Part shown: positions 1 to 8,962 of the stretch, piece after piece | How the letters are laid out: each line of letters begins with the position of its first letter | How positions within the stretch are numbered: position 1 is the stretch's first letter | Assembly (NCBI GenBank): GCA_017461345.1 | Contig: JAFTYP010000021.1 | Coordinates: forward strand, 106,155-170,154 | DNA: 64,000 nt | Direction: 5' to 3' | Source of the DNA: Bacteroidaceae bacterium | GTDB lineage: Bacteria; Bacteroidota; Bacteroidia; Bacteroidales; Bacteroidaceae | Position numbers and translations under genes: made by a program | The notes under the pieces: model-generated | Seen by the model: only the letters and a program-made list of their open reading frames with translations | Told to the model about the DNA's origin: nothing | The model's database searches: none

Positions 1-1
1 C

Positions 2-1090
2 ATTGTTCAAGGCGACCAAGTAACCAGTACACGCAGCAATGTTACATACCAAGGTACTTATGGTTTAAATGCTAATGTCACGCTTTGGAATGGTGGCATT
101 AATCATATAAACATCAAAGCGCAAGAACTGCAAAACCAAATTACGGCCCTTGCTACAGAACAAAGTGAACTTACCATCCAAGAACAAATCGCCCAGTTAT
201 ATGTACAGATTATGTACACGAGGGAGGCCGAGAAGGTTAATGAACAACTACTTGCTACCGCGCAAAGCCAATACAACCGAGGTGTAGAAATGATGGCACA
301 AGGGCAAATGGCAAAAGCAGATGTCATACAACTTGAAGCACAACTGAATAGTGCTAAGTATTCTGTCATAAATAGCAAAACACAACTTGCCAATTACAAG
401 CGTCAACTCAAAGCCCTACTTGAACTTGACCTCAACACTCCTTTTGATATAACGGGTAACATTCCCACAGACGAACAAGTTTTATCACTCGTGCCAAGTG
501 CACAAGAAGCCTATTCTAAAGCACTTGAGATGCGGCCAGAAATTAAGAGCGCCGAACTAAGTATTGAAGCGGCCAATATGCAGCTTGATATTGCGAAACG
601 TGGATTCCTTCCTACCATTGGCGCCAGCGCAAGTCTCGGAAGCAACCACTCTACAGGCAGTAAGAATGGATGGGGAGAACAAATGAAGACCAACCTAAAC
701 ATGAGTGCCGGCATAAACTTTAGCGTACCTATCTTTGACAACCGACGCAACATGACAAATGTCAAAAATGCAAAATTGCAACAAGTTACTTCAAAACTTG
801 ATTTACAAGATAAAAAAAACACACTATCCAACACTATTGAACAGTATTGGCTCAACGCAAACAATGGACAGCAAAACTACATTGCTGCAAAAAGTCGTGC
901 GAAAAGCCAAAAAGCAAGTTATGAGTTATTAAACGAGCAGTTCCAAAACGGATTGAAAAACACCGTCGATGTATTGCAAGGACGTGACAACGTCATCAGT
1001 GCAGAACAAGACATGCTACAGAGCAAGTACATGGCATTACTATATATACAACTACTTAAATTCTATACTGGCGAAAAATTAGAATTGTAA
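2..1090 (+). CDS. TolC-family outer-membrane efflux protein (5' end outside window)
   Basis: C-terminal 362 residues of an outer-membrane factor of the TolC type, the trimeric exit duct of a tripartite export pump. The frame is open from base 2 and the true start lies before the window. What is visible is a run of long Q/N/A/K-rich amphipathic helices (periplasmic barrel), a short strand segment with GASASLGS near base 625, and a second helical half ending in the motif NTVDVLQGRDNVISA common in this family. It ends 36 bp before an adaptor lipoprotein gene and is the first visible gene of a four-gene export operon on the same strand. The family is secure; the exported substrate is not readable from sequence. 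Confidence 0.9.
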   Translation: MVQGDQVTSTRSNVTYQGTYGLNANVTLWNGGINHINIKAQELQNQITALATEQSELTIQEQIAQLYVQIMYTREAEKVNEQLLATAQSQYNRGVEMMAQGQMAKADVIQLEAQLNSAKYSVINSKTQLANYKRQLKALLELDLNTPFDITGNIPTDEQVLSLVPSAQEAYSKALEMRPEIKSAELSIEAANMQLDIAKRGFLPTIGASASLGSNHSTGSKNGWGEQMKTNLNMSAGINFSVPIFDNRRNMTNVKNAKLQQVTSKLDLQDKKNTLSNTIEQYWLNANNGQQNYIAAKSRAKSQKASYELLNEQFQNGLKNTVDVLQGRDNVISAEQDMLQSKYMALLYIQLLKFYTGEKLEL

Positions 1091-1126
1091 ATCTTCGAAC
1101 ATACCATACATTTCATAACATATAAG

Positions 1127-2302
1127 ATGAAACACCAAACAATCATCAAAGCTACCATGCTGACAGTAGTACTAGCCATTGCTAGCAGCTGCGAGAAAGG
1201 ACTAGAATTTACCTATATTGAAGAGGAGGCAGCAGTACAAGACGTTACTACAAGCGTAACAGCAACGGGCACGATCGAACCCGTTACAAGCGTGGATGTC
1301 GGCACACAGGTTAGTGGCATCGTTAGTAAACTTTATGTTGACTATAATAGTGTCGTTAAAGCAGGAGACGTTATTGCCGAATTAGATCGCACCAATCTCA
1401 TAAGTGAATTGAGTAGCGCACAGGCAAATCTAAAGAGTGCGCAAAGCGACCTTAACTACCAAAAAACCAATTATGAACGATATCAAATACTGTATGACAA
1501 GGGATTGATTTCCGCAAATGACTACGAACAAGCGCGCCTCTCATACATTAAAGCACAACAGACGGTAACACATCATAAAGAAAGCGTCAAAAAAGCGCAA
1601 ACCAATCTTGGATATGCCACGATTACAAGTCCTATAGATGGAGTTGTTCTGAAGAAAGAGGTAGAGGAAGGCCAAACGGTTGCATCAAGTTTCAACACAC
1701 CTACTCTTTTTACAATTGCACGTGATTTAACTGATATGCGAGTAATTGCCGATGTTGACGAAGCAGACATAGGCGAAGTTAAGGAAGGGCAACGTGTCAA
1801 ATTCACTGTTGACGCATTTCCCAACGACACATTCCATGGAACCGTCACACAAGTTCGCCAGCAAGCAACGACAGAGAGCAATGTCGTAACCTATGAGGTC
1901 GTAATCAGTGCACCAAATCAAGACCTTAAGTTAAAGCCTGGTCTTACAGCCAATGTCGTAATCTATACTCTTGAAGTTCCCAACGTCCTTGCCATCCCGA
2001 GTAAAGCCCTTCGTTTCAAACCAAGCGAAGCGATGCTCAATAAAGGAGAAACAATCATCGATACCGATAATCCTGTGAAAGTATGGACAAAAGAAGGCAC
2101 AAATCTTAAAGCCATAGCAATACAAACTGGTGTCACAAATGGGACGTTGACACAAGTTACAAATGGACTACAAGCCGGAGCCAAAATCATCACAGATGTA
2201 CAAAGCAATATCGGCGAAATGATGGACAGTCAACAGCAAAACAGCAACCCCTTCATGCCCAGACCTCGGAATAGGAACCAAAACAAAGACAAAAAGAAGT
2301 AA
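1127..2302 (+). CDS. MacA-like periplasmic adaptor lipoprotein
   Basis: Membrane-fusion (HlyD/MacA-type) adaptor linking an inner-membrane ABC transporter to the TolC duct. The 391-residue product starts with a lipoprotein signal (lipobox ASSC, Cys22). A biotinyl-lipoyl-like half motif (VDVGTQVSGIVSKLYV, about residues 55-75) is followed by a coiled-coil hairpin of about 90-155, the second lipoyl half (TITSPIDGVVLKKEVEEG) and a beta-barrel domain. The C-terminal tail is rich in Q, N, R and K. Its stop codon overlaps the ATG of the ATPase gene (TAATG), which suggests translational coupling. The neighbours make a MacA-type role more likely than an RND adaptor role. Substrate unknown. Confidence 0.9.
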   Translation: MKHQTIIKATMLTVVLAIASSCEKGLEFTYIEEEAAVQDVTTSVTATGTIEPVTSVDVGTQVSGIVSKLYVDYNSVVKAGDVIAELDRTNLISELSSAQANLKSAQSDLNYQKTNYERYQILYDKGLISANDYEQARLSYIKAQQTVTHHKESVKKAQTNLGYATITSPIDGVVLKKEVEEGQTVASSFNTPTLFTIARDLTDMRVIADVDEADIGEVKEGQRVKFTVDAFPNDTFHGTVTQVRQQATTESNVVTYEVVISAPNQDLKLKPGLTANVVIYTLEVPNVLAIPSKALRFKPSEAMLNKGETIIDTDNPVKVWTKEGTNLKAIAIQTGVTNGTLTQVTNGLQAGAKIITDVQSNIGEMMDSQQQNSNPFMPRPRNRNQNKDKKK

Positions 2303-3060
2303 TGGAAAAGAAGGACAGAAAGGTAGTCATCGAACTGCAGGACGTTCGTCGAGAATTCCATGTCGGCAGTGAAGTGGTGAAGGCACTTCGAGGTGTTAGT
2401 TTTAAGATACACGAAGGCGAGTTCGTCACCATCATGGGTACGTCTGGTTCCGGCAAAAGTACACTGCTAAATCAACTGGGCTGTCTTGACACACCTACCA
2501 GTGGCGAGTATATTTTGGATGGTGTGCCTGTTCGCAAAATGCGTCGCAGCGAAAGAGCAATTCTTCGGAATCGGAAAATAGGTTTTATTTTCCAAAATTA
2601 CAACCTGCTTGCTAAAACAACCGCAGTAGAGAACGTCGAATTGCCTCTCATGTACAATAAAACATACAACGCCCATCAGCGAAGAGAAGCCGCCATCAAA
2701 GCATTACAGGCTGTAGGACTCGGAGACCGCCTTGAACATAAAAGCAATCAGATGTCTGGTGGGCAGATGCAACGTGTGGCCATCGCAAGAGCATTAGTAA
2801 ACAATCCTGCTGTCATTCTTGCCGACGAAGCGACGGGAAACCTTGATACACGTACCTCATTTGAGATATTATGTCTTTTCCAGGAATTGCACCGTCAAGG
2901 CCGTACTATCATCTTCGTCACCCACAACCCGGAAATAGCACAATATAGTAGCCGGAACATCATGTTGCGCGACGGAAAGATACGCGAGGATGCAATAAAC
3001 AATAATATCCTTTCTGCAGCAGAGGCATTGGCTGCATTGCCCAAGACAAACGACGATTAA
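2302..3060 (+). CDS. MacB/LolD-type ABC transporter ATP-binding protein
   Basis: Cytoplasmic ATPase of a MacB/LolD/FtsE-type exporter, 252 residues. Walker A is GTSGSGKST at residues 46-54, the Q-loop glutamine is in FIFQNYNLL (Q98), the ABC signature MSGGQMQRVAIARAL begins at residue 151, Walker B is VILADE at 171-176, followed by a D-loop (GNLDTRT), and the H-loop histidine is H208 (FVTHNP). The start overlaps the adaptor stop by one base. In E. coli MacB the ATPase and permease are one polypeptide; here they are two genes 2 bp apart. Confidence 0.95.
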   Translation: MEKKDRKVVIELQDVRREFHVGSEVVKALRGVSFKIHEGEFVTIMGTSGSGKSTLLNQLGCLDTPTSGEYILDGVPVRKMRRSERAILRNRKIGFIFQNYNLLAKTTAVENVELPLMYNKTYNAHQRREAAIKALQAVGLGDRLEHKSNQMSGGQMQRVAIARALVNNPAVILADEATGNLDTRTSFEILCLFQELHRQGRTIIFVTHNPEIAQYSSRNIMLRDGKIREDAINNNILSAAEALAALPKTNDD

Positions 3061-3062
3061 TT

Positions 3063-4286
3063 ATGAGCATCACTAATCTACTTAAAGTTGCAATAACGGC
3101 GATATTGAGTAACAAGTTCCGCTCTTTCCTGAGTATGCTTGGCATTATCATCGGTGTTGCTGCCGTTATCATCATGATGGCCATAGGACAAGGTTCTAAA
3201 CAAAGCATACGAGCCGACCTAAGCAAAATGGGCACGAATCTGCTTACTATACGACCTGGAGGCGAAATGCGAGGAGGTGTACGTTTGGATCCTTCGGCAA
3301 TGCAGACTCTCAAAATTGAGGACTACGAAAGCATTCTCAGCGATGCCAAACTCATTACACATGTCAGCCCCGAAGTAACAAGCAGTGGGCAAGTCATCTA
3401 TGGAGCAAAGAACACCAACAGCACAATGTACGGTGAAAGTCCAGACTACATGACTATCAAACTCTGGGACATCAAGAGCGGAGATTGTTTTACAGAAGAA
3501 GATGTCATAAAGAGTGCGAAGGTCTGCATTGTCGGCACTACGATTGTCAAGGAACTCTTTGGCAGTGAAGATGCCGATTGTATCGGCAAAATCATTCGCT
3601 TCAAGAGTATTCCCTTTCGTATTGTAGGCGTCCTCAAATCAAAAGGTTACAATAACTGGGGTATGGACCAAGACAATGTGATGATTGCTCCATATACTAC
3701 CGTAATGAAGCGTATTGCTGCACAAACCTACTTCAGCAGTATTGTTGTCAGCGCCCTGGCTGAAGAATTGAGTGACGAAGCCATTGAAGAAGTGACACAA
3801 ATACTGCGACGCAATCACAAATTGAAGGAAGATGTGGAGAATGATTTCACTATTCGTTCGCAAGCGGAATGGATGGAGACCATGTCATCCACGATGGATA
3901 CGATTACCATTATTCTTGTTGTTGCAGCAGCATTTTCATTGCTTGTGGCAGGCATCGGCATCATGAATATCATGCTGGTAAGTGTTACGGAACGAACCAA
4001 AGAGATTGGCTTGCGCATGAGTGTTGGTGCAAGAGGCATAGACATCATGAGCCAATTTCTTATTGAAAGCATAATGATATCGCTAACGGGAGCCTTACTT
4101 GGCGTAGCACTCGGTTATGGTGGCAGTTGGCTGGCAAGCAATCTTTTCATGTTGCCAAGCAGTGTGCCATTCTGGAGTGTGGGCTTGAGTTTCTGCATCT
4201 GTGCTTTTATCGGAATATTTTTCGGATATGTTCCTGCACGAAAGGCTGCTCTCATGGACCCCATCGAAGCAATAAGATACGAATAA
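3063..4286 (+). CDS. MacB/FtsX-type ABC transporter permease
   Basis: Inner-membrane permease partner of the preceding ATPase, 407 residues. It has the MacB/FtsX layout: one N-terminal membrane segment (about residues 17-42, with the family motif SFLSMLGIIIGVAAVI), a large periplasmic domain of about 240 residues (MacB_PCD-like), then three membrane segments near residues 280-305, 330-355 and 370-395. The conserved ERTKEIGLRMSVGA coupling helix follows the second segment and DPIEAIRYE closes the protein, both hallmarks of this permease family. It completes a TolC-MacA-MacB mechanotransmission-type exporter that would move peptides, lipids or toxic compounds from the periplasm outward (family inference). 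Confidence 0.94.
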   Translation: MSITNLLKVAITAILSNKFRSFLSMLGIIIGVAAVIIMMAIGQGSKQSIRADLSKMGTNLLTIRPGGEMRGGVRLDPSAMQTLKIEDYESILSDAKLITHVSPEVTSSGQVIYGAKNTNSTMYGESPDYMTIKLWDIKSGDCFTEEDVIKSAKVCIVGTTIVKELFGSEDADCIGKIIRFKSIPFRIVGVLKSKGYNNWGMDQDNVMIAPYTTVMKRIAAQTYFSSIVVSALAEELSDEAIEEVTQILRRNHKLKEDVENDFTIRSQAEWMETMSSTMDTITIILVVAAAFSLLVAGIGIMNIMLVSVTERTKEIGLRMSVGARGIDIMSQFLIESIMISLTGALLGVALGYGGSWLASNLFMLPSSVPFWSVGLSFCICAFIGIFFGYVPARKAALMDPIEAIRYE

Positions 4287-4298
4287 AACTATATAATT

Positions 4299-4949
4299 AT
4301 GAAAAAGAACATTCTATTTGCAGCACTTCTTTGTTTGCCACTTCTCCTAATGGCACACAAGGACGACAAGAATCCCAAGTATCTGCTTGGAGCAGTGCCT
4401 GAGGTGGACGGTGTCGTAACCTTCCAAAAGAACTTCAGTGTTACGGATAAGAACGAGCAACAGATTTATGATGTCATGCTCGCCTACATCAAGAACTCCC
4501 TTATCGGCAACGCCATCCAGTTCCCGAAGTCCGAGTACACTCGCATCACTTCCGAGGAAAAGGAGAACGGCACCATCGTGGCTCGCGTTGACGAGTACAT
4601 GACCTTCCACAAGATGTTCCTCAGCCTGGACCGCACTCGCTTCCGTTATATGCTGTCGGCCAGCGTAAAGGGACAGAAGGTAAGTCTCATCATCACGCAG
4701 ATTTCATATTATTATAACGAAGACATGGACGGCAAGAATGGCGTACACTACAGAGCCGAAGAGTGGATTACGGACAAAGCAGCCGTCAACAAGAAAGGCA
4801 CAAAACTTTATCCGCGTAGCGGAAAGTTCCGTCGTTTAACTGTGGACCGCGTACAGAATATCTTCGAAGGCTTCATGGATGCCCTCTCCACAATGGAGGT
4901 TGAGGAACAGGTCATCACGAAGAAGAGAAAAGGAATTGTAGAGGAATAA
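4299..4949 (+). CDS. DUF4468-containing envelope protein
   Basis: Predicted exported protein of 216 residues with a signal peptide (residues 1-19, ending LLLMA) and a DUF4468-type domain over roughly residues 30-125; the phrases VTFQKNFSV and ITSEEKENGTIVARVDEYMTF are characteristic of it. DUF4468 proteins are common in Bacteroidetes and have no established function. It begins 12 bp after the permease gene and ends 6 bp before the next gene, so it may share their transcript. The C-terminus is basic (KKRKG). A link to the exporter is suggested only by position. Confidence 0.75.
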   Translation: MKKNILFAALLCLPLLLMAHKDDKNPKYLLGAVPEVDGVVTFQKNFSVTDKNEQQIYDVMLAYIKNSLIGNAIQFPKSEYTRITSEEKENGTIVARVDEYMTFHKMFLSLDRTRFRYMLSASVKGQKVSLIITQISYYYNEDMDGKNGVHYRAEEWITDKAAVNKKGTKLYPRSGKFRRLTVDRVQNIFEGFMDALSTMEVEEQVITKKRKGIVEE

Positions 4950-4955
4950 ACAGCC

Positions 4956-5696
4956 ATGAATGCCCGACTCTTATTGCTATGCATGCTCATGCTTACGGCT
5001 ATTGATGCCCTAAGCCAGTGCAAATACTGCAACTCATACGAGGACTTCGTCAATGACAAGTGGCAGCCGTTGGATACCCTCTACAGCAAAAAGCATGGGA
5101 AAGGCTATGTGTTTCTGTGGGGAGTAGGCGGCTATAAACTGACCACGGGAGACAAGGCTACCGACGCGACGGTGAAGAAATCTTTTGCTGTGATGCAAGG
5201 AAACAATCTCTTCGTAAATGGTCATAGGCTGAAGTGCGGCAAGCAGAGTATGGGTAAAGGCTTCTGCAAGGCCGCCCGCATCAACCGTTACAACATCATC
5301 TTCACAAGCAATATCGTGCCAGCCGACATCAACTCCTCGCAGTTGGCGGGAGGTATGGCGGCTACATTTGGAATGATGGCAGGGCAAGGAGGAGCAATAG
5401 GCGGAGCTGTAGCAGGCTTAGCTGGAGGCATAATCGGTGGCACGATGGGAGGTATGCAAGCAGTCACTTCTCTGAAGAACCCTGTATGTCACATCATTGC
5501 CCCTTCTGCCGACGACGAGAAGCAGACCGCCATAGTGCCTATCGACGACAAACTTATGGATAAGTTCCTCTTGAGCCGTAACCTCACGAAACTGCACGAA
5601 AAATACTACGCAGAGAAGGACAAGGACAAACGTATGCAAGCCAGCCGCGTCATCCCCATCCTCGAAAAAGCAGGCATCATCATGGCAGAAGAATAA
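4956..5696 (+). CDS. Exported hypothetical protein with glycine zipper
   Basis: Unrecognised 246-residue protein. It has a signal peptide (cleavage likely near ALSQ, residues 18-21) followed directly by a Cys pair (CKYC, residues 22-25). A glycine-zipper segment at about residues 131-168 (GQGGAIGGAVAGLAGG core) could form a membrane-associated helical hairpin like those of OmpA-linked or Rcs-type glycine-zipper proteins. The C-terminus is charged and soluble-looking. It lies 6 bp after the DUF4468 gene and is probably co-transcribed with it. The zipper suggests an outer-membrane or envelope location; no enzymatic motif is visible. Confidence 0.7.
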   Translation: MNARLLLLCMLMLTAIDALSQCKYCNSYEDFVNDKWQPLDTLYSKKHGKGYVFLWGVGGYKLTTGDKATDATVKKSFAVMQGNNLFVNGHRLKCGKQSMGKGFCKAARINRYNIIFTSNIVPADINSSQLAGGMAATFGMMAGQGGAIGGAVAGLAGGIIGGTMGGMQAVTSLKNPVCHIIAPSADDEKQTAIVPIDDKLMDKFLLSRNLTKLHEKYYAEKDKDKRMQASRVIPILEKAGIIMAEE

Positions 5697-5723
5697 CAGG
5701 CCTTCGTGTCCTTAATAAATATG

Positions 5724-5755
5724 AACAATAAACTATAAATTATAAACTGTAAACT
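5724..5755 (+). repeat. Short AT-rich tandem repeat before the GH43 gene
   Basis: Imperfect tandem copies of a 7-8 base motif (ataaact, ataaatt, ataaact, gtaaact) end directly at the ATG of the GH43 gene. Similar AT-rich heptamer runs stand before acrB-like and lptD genes in this window. Function is unknown; they may simply keep the translation start unstructured. Confidence 0.4.
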
Positions 5756-6739
5756 ATGAAAACAAAACTGTTTCTCCTTGTCCTTGCTTTAGGCTGTATT
5801 GCCGGCACGGCTGATGCGAAGAAGAAGAAAACCAGTGGCAATCCTATTTTCACCGGTTGGTATGCCGACCCCGAGGGTGCGGTTCTCGACGGTAAGTATT
5901 GGATTTTCCCCACTTACAGTGCGCCTTACGACCAGCAACTTCACTTCGACGCCTTCTCCAGCAAAGACCTTGTGAACTGGACGAAGCACGAGAATGTCAT
6001 CACCAAGGCAGACATTCCTTGGCTGAAACGTGCTCTTTGGGCTCCTTCCATTATCGAGGCTAACAACAAGTTCTACCTTTTCTTTGGCGGCAACGATGTG
6101 CACGAAGGCGAAATTGGCGGCATCGGTGTTGCTGTAAGCGACAAGCCCGAAGGCCCCTACAAAGATGCTCTTGGCAAGCCACTCATCAATGAAATCGTAA
6201 ACGGAGCACAGCCAATAGACCAATTTGTCTTCCGTGACGATGACGGCCAGCACTATATGTTCTACGGTGGATGGAGGCATTGCAACGTCTGCAAACTGAG
6301 TCCCGACCTCCTTTCCATCGTCCCCTGGGAAGACGGCCAGAAGTTCCACGAGATAACACCTTGCAAAGAATACGTGGAAGGTCCCTTCATGCTGAAGAGA
6401 AACGGCAAGTACTACTTCATGTGGAGCCAGGGAGGCTGGACCGGTCCCGACTACTGTGTGGCATACGGCATCAGCGATTCTCCTCTGGGCCCCTTCGAAC
6501 TCAAGGGCAAAATCCTGCAGAGAGACGAAAGCATCGCTCGCGGAGCCGGCCACCACAGCGTTATCCAAGTGCCAGGCAAGGACGAGTACTACATCGTTTA
6601 CCACCGTCGTCCCCTCAACGAAACCGACGGAAACCACCGTGTTACCTGCATCGACAAACTCATCTTCAACGAAGACGGAACCATCGCTCCCGTGAAGATG
6701 ACCTTCGAAGGCGTCGGCAAAAGCAAAATCAAGAAATAA
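5756..6739 (+). CDS. Glycoside hydrolase family 43 protein
   Basis: Predicted exported glycosidase of 327 residues with an N-terminal signal peptide (residues 1-21, cleavage near ADA). The five-bladed beta-propeller signature of GH43 is clear. The likely catalytic acids are D38 in WYADPEG (base), D155 in QPIDQFVF (pKa modulator) and E208 in YVEGPF (general acid), plus the conserved ALWAPSI motif. Members usually act on arabinofuranosides or xylosides; a few are beta-galactofuranosidases, so the substrate is uncertain. No SusC/SusD pair is nearby, so this is not a classical polysaccharide-utilisation locus. A 22-bp repeat array follows the stop codon. Confidence 0.88.
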   Translation: MKTKLFLLVLALGCIAGTADAKKKKTSGNPIFTGWYADPEGAVLDGKYWIFPTYSAPYDQQLHFDAFSSKDLVNWTKHENVITKADIPWLKRALWAPSIIEANNKFYLFFGGNDVHEGEIGGIGVAVSDKPEGPYKDALGKPLINEIVNGAQPIDQFVFRDDDGQHYMFYGGWRHCNVCKLSPDLLSIVPWEDGQKFHEITPCKEYVEGPFMLKRNGKYYFMWSQGGWTGPDYCVAYGISDSPLGPFELKGKILQRDESIARGAGHHSVIQVPGKDEYYIVYHRRPLNETDGNHRVTCIDKLIFNEDGTIAPVKMTFEGVGKSKIKK

Positions 6740-6760
6740 CAACTCCAAAACATCAGCATA

Positions 6761-6850
6761 CCTATTTGCCCGAAAAGGTTAACCTAATTGGGCAAATAGG
6801 TTAACCCTTATAGCAAGAATGGTTAACCTAATTCAACAGAAAGGTTAACC
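6761..6850. repeat. 22-bp periodic array A (four GGTTAACC units)
   Basis: The 8-bp palindrome GGTTAACC occurs at 6777, 6799, 6821 and 6843, exactly 22 bp apart each time, with 14-bp linkers that are only loosely alike. The first two copies are also bracketed by a perfect 11-bp inverted repeat (6761-6771 and 6790-6800, cctatttgccc/gggcaaatagg). The array fills the gap between the GH43 stop and the nth start. It is not a terminator (no T-run) and not a CRISPR array (8-bp repeats only). Confidence 0.9.
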
Positions 6851-6884
6851 ATTTTTTGAAGCAACACACTCCCCTCCCAAAACA

Positions 6885-7568
6885 ATGACTCGCAAACAGT
6901 TATATCGCGAAGTAGCAACATACTTCCGCCAGGCAATGCCGGATGCAAAAACAGAACTGCACTACGGCAATCCATTCCAACTGCTCGTAGCCGTCATCCT
7001 CAGCGCACAATGCACCGACAAGCGCATCAACCTCGTCACCCCAAAACTCTTCGAAGACTATCCCAATGCCGAAGCAATGGCTTTGGCCACACCGGAAGTC
7101 ATCTACGAATACATCCGTACCGTCTCCTACCCCAACAACAAAGCCAAACACCTCGTCGAAATGGCACGAATGCTGTGGGAGAAACACGGCGGAGAAGTAC
7201 CGCAAGACCCGAAGCAACTGACCGCACTGCCCGGCGTCGGACGCAAAACAGCCAACGTTATACTGAGCGTCGTCTGGGGCGAAGCAAGGATGGCAGTCGA
7301 CACCCACGTCTTTCGCGTAAGCCACAGACTGGGACTCGTACCAAAAACCTGCACCACACCATACTCCGTAGAACAAACACTCACCAAACATTTCAGCAAA
7401 GAAGAAATCCCCGACGCACACCACTGGCTCATCCTCCACGGCCGATACACCTGCACCGCCCTTCGGCCCAAGTGCGACAAATGCGGACTCCGCCACCTCT
7501 GCAAAGCCCATAAAACACCACTGCACAAACAAACTGCCATACCACACACAAGCGAAGCAAAAAAGTAA
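6885..7568 (+). CDS. nth: Endonuclease III (DNA glycosylase/AP lyase)
   Basis: Base-excision-repair enzyme that removes oxidised pyrimidines and nicks the abasic site. The 227-residue product carries the helix-hairpin-helix LPGVGRKTAN (about 115-124) with the catalytic lysine K121, the catalytic aspartate D139 in AVDTHVFR, and four cysteines for a [4Fe-4S] cluster in the classical C-x6-C-x2-C-x5-C spacing (C190, C197, C200, C206). Full length with a short basic tail. It stands alone between repeat array A and the pgk promoter; no obvious own -7 box is seen in the short gap upstream. Confidence 0.97.
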   Translation: MTRKQLYREVATYFRQAMPDAKTELHYGNPFQLLVAVILSAQCTDKRINLVTPKLFEDYPNAEAMALATPEVIYEYIRTVSYPNNKAKHLVEMARMLWEKHGGEVPQDPKQLTALPGVGRKTANVILSVVWGEARMAVDTHVFRVSHRLGLVPKTCTTPYSVEQTLTKHFSKEEIPDAHHWLILHGRYTCTALRPKCDKCGLRHLCKAHKTPLHKQTAIPHTSEAKK

Positions 7569-7579
7569 ACCAATAAAAC

Positions 7580-7610
7580 TTGCACATTTCATAGAAATGT
7601 CGTACCTTTG
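7580..7610 (+). promoter_or_regulatory. Bacteroidetes-type promoter of pgk
   Basis: A -7 box TACCTTTG (7603-7610) and a -33 TTG (7580-7582) separated by 20 bp match the Bacteroidetes consensus. They lie about 60 bp before the pgk start, beyond the nth stop. Confidence 0.7.
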
Positions 7611-7669
7611 TGGCGGAATAACATTAAGAAGATTACAAAACAATAAACAACAATATAACACATTACATT

Positions 7670-8938
7670 ATGACTTTCAATGAGTATAACTTTGCCGGCA
7701 AAAAGGCAATCGTGCGCGTTGACTTCAACGTACCCCTGAACGAGAATGGTGAAATTACCGACGACACACGCATCCGTGGCGCACTTCCCACACTGAAGAA
7801 GATTATCGCCGACGGTGGCGCAGCAATCATCATGAGCCACATGGGCAAACCCAAAGGCAAGGTAAACCCCAAATTCTCACTCGGCCAAATTCGCGCTGCC
7901 GTAGAAGAAGCACTCGGCTGCCCCGTAGCCTTTGCCCCCGACTGCGCTAAAGCACAAGACGCAGCCAAAGCCCTGAAGATGGGCGAAGCACTCCTGCTCG
8001 AGAACCTCCGCTACTATCCCGAAGAGGAAGGCAAACCCGTAGGCATCGACAAAGAAGATCCCGCCTACGATGAAGCCAAGAAGGCAATGAAGGAAAGTCA
8101 AAAAGAATTCGCAAAAACACTGGCAGCCTATGCCGACTGCTACGTAATGGATGCCTTCGGCACAGCACACCGCAAGCACGCCTCCACAGCAGTCATCGCA
8201 GACTACTTCGACGCCGACAACAAGATGCTCGGCCTGCTCATGGAAAAAGAAGTAACTGCTGTCGACAACGTACTCTCTAACATCAAACGCCCCTTCGTAG
8301 CAATCATGGGCGGCTCCAAAGTGAGCACCAAGATAGGCATCATCGAAAACCTGCTGAGCAAGGTAGACAAACTCATCCTTTGCGGTGGCATGACATACAC
8401 ATTCTCCAAGGCTCACGGTGGCGAAATCGGTGCCTCAATCGTTGAACTCGACAAACTCGACGTCGCTCTCGAAGTAGAAAAGAAGGCAAAAGAAAACGGC
8501 GTAGAACTCGTTTTGGGCGTAGACAGCGTTTGCTGCACCGGCTACGATTTCGGCAACTTCTGCGTAAAACCCGGCGCACAAGTGAAGGTGTTCCCCTCAA
8601 ATGCCATCGAAGAAGGCTGGGACGGATTGGATGCCGGTCCAGAAAGCCGTGTGAAGTTTGCCAACGCCATCAAGGGCGCAAAGACAATCCTCTGGAATGG
8701 TCCTGCCGGATGCTTCGAGTGTGACGAATTCACAGCAGGCAGCAAAGCCGTAGGCGAAGCCATTGCAGAAGCAACAGCAGAAGGCGCATTCTCCCTCATC
8801 GGCGGTGGCGACAGCGTAGCATGCTGCACCAAATTCGGTTTGACCGACAAGGTTAGTTACATCAGCACAGGCGGTGGTGCACTGCTTGAGGCTATCGAAG
8901 GCAAAGTACTTCCCGGTGTTGCAGCCATTAAAGGTTAA
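7670..8938 (+). CDS. pgk: Phosphoglycerate kinase
   Basis: Glycolytic enzyme transferring phosphate from 1,3-bisphosphoglycerate to ADP, cytoplasmic. The 422-residue chain shows the N-terminal VDFNVPLN substrate loop, SHMGKPKG, the [12 protein letters not shown] segment, the ADP site around GGSKVSTK, the NGPAGCFE motif and the C-terminal GGGDSVACC phosphate loop with the terminal STGGGALLE. Full length. It has its own promoter (7603) and is preceded by nth. The genome copy looks intact and highly conserved. Confidence 0.98.
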   Translation: MTFNEYNFAGKKAIVRVDFNVPLNENGEITDDTRIRGALPTLKKIIADGGAAIIMSHMGKPKGKVNPKFSLGQIRAAVEEALGCPVAFAPDCAKAQDAAKALKMGEALLLENLRYYPEEEGKPVGIDKEDPAYDEAKKAMKESQKEFAKTLAAYADCYVMDAFGTAHRKHASTAVIADYFDADNKMLGLLMEKEVTAVDNVLSNIKRPFVAIMGGSKVSTKIGIIENLLSKVDKLILCGGMTYTFSKAHGGEIGASIVELDKLDVALEVEKKAKENGVELVLGVDSVCCTGYDFGNFCVKPGAQVKVFPSNAIEEGWDGLDAGPESRVKFANAIKGAKTILWNGPAGCFECDEFTAGSKAVGEAIAEATAEGAFSLIGGGDSVACCTKFGLTDKVSYISTGGGALLEAIEGKVLPGVAAIKG

Positions 8939-8962
8939 ACCATCGGCCACTTTCTTTGAACA

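Noticed and set aside
5789-6748. 319-residue minus-strand frame opposite GH43
   Set aside because: Antisense of the GH43 gene, with no own promoter or motif.
6761-6850. CRISPR array
   Set aside because: Repeats are only 8 bp with 14-bp similar linkers, no cas genes are near, and copy number is four.
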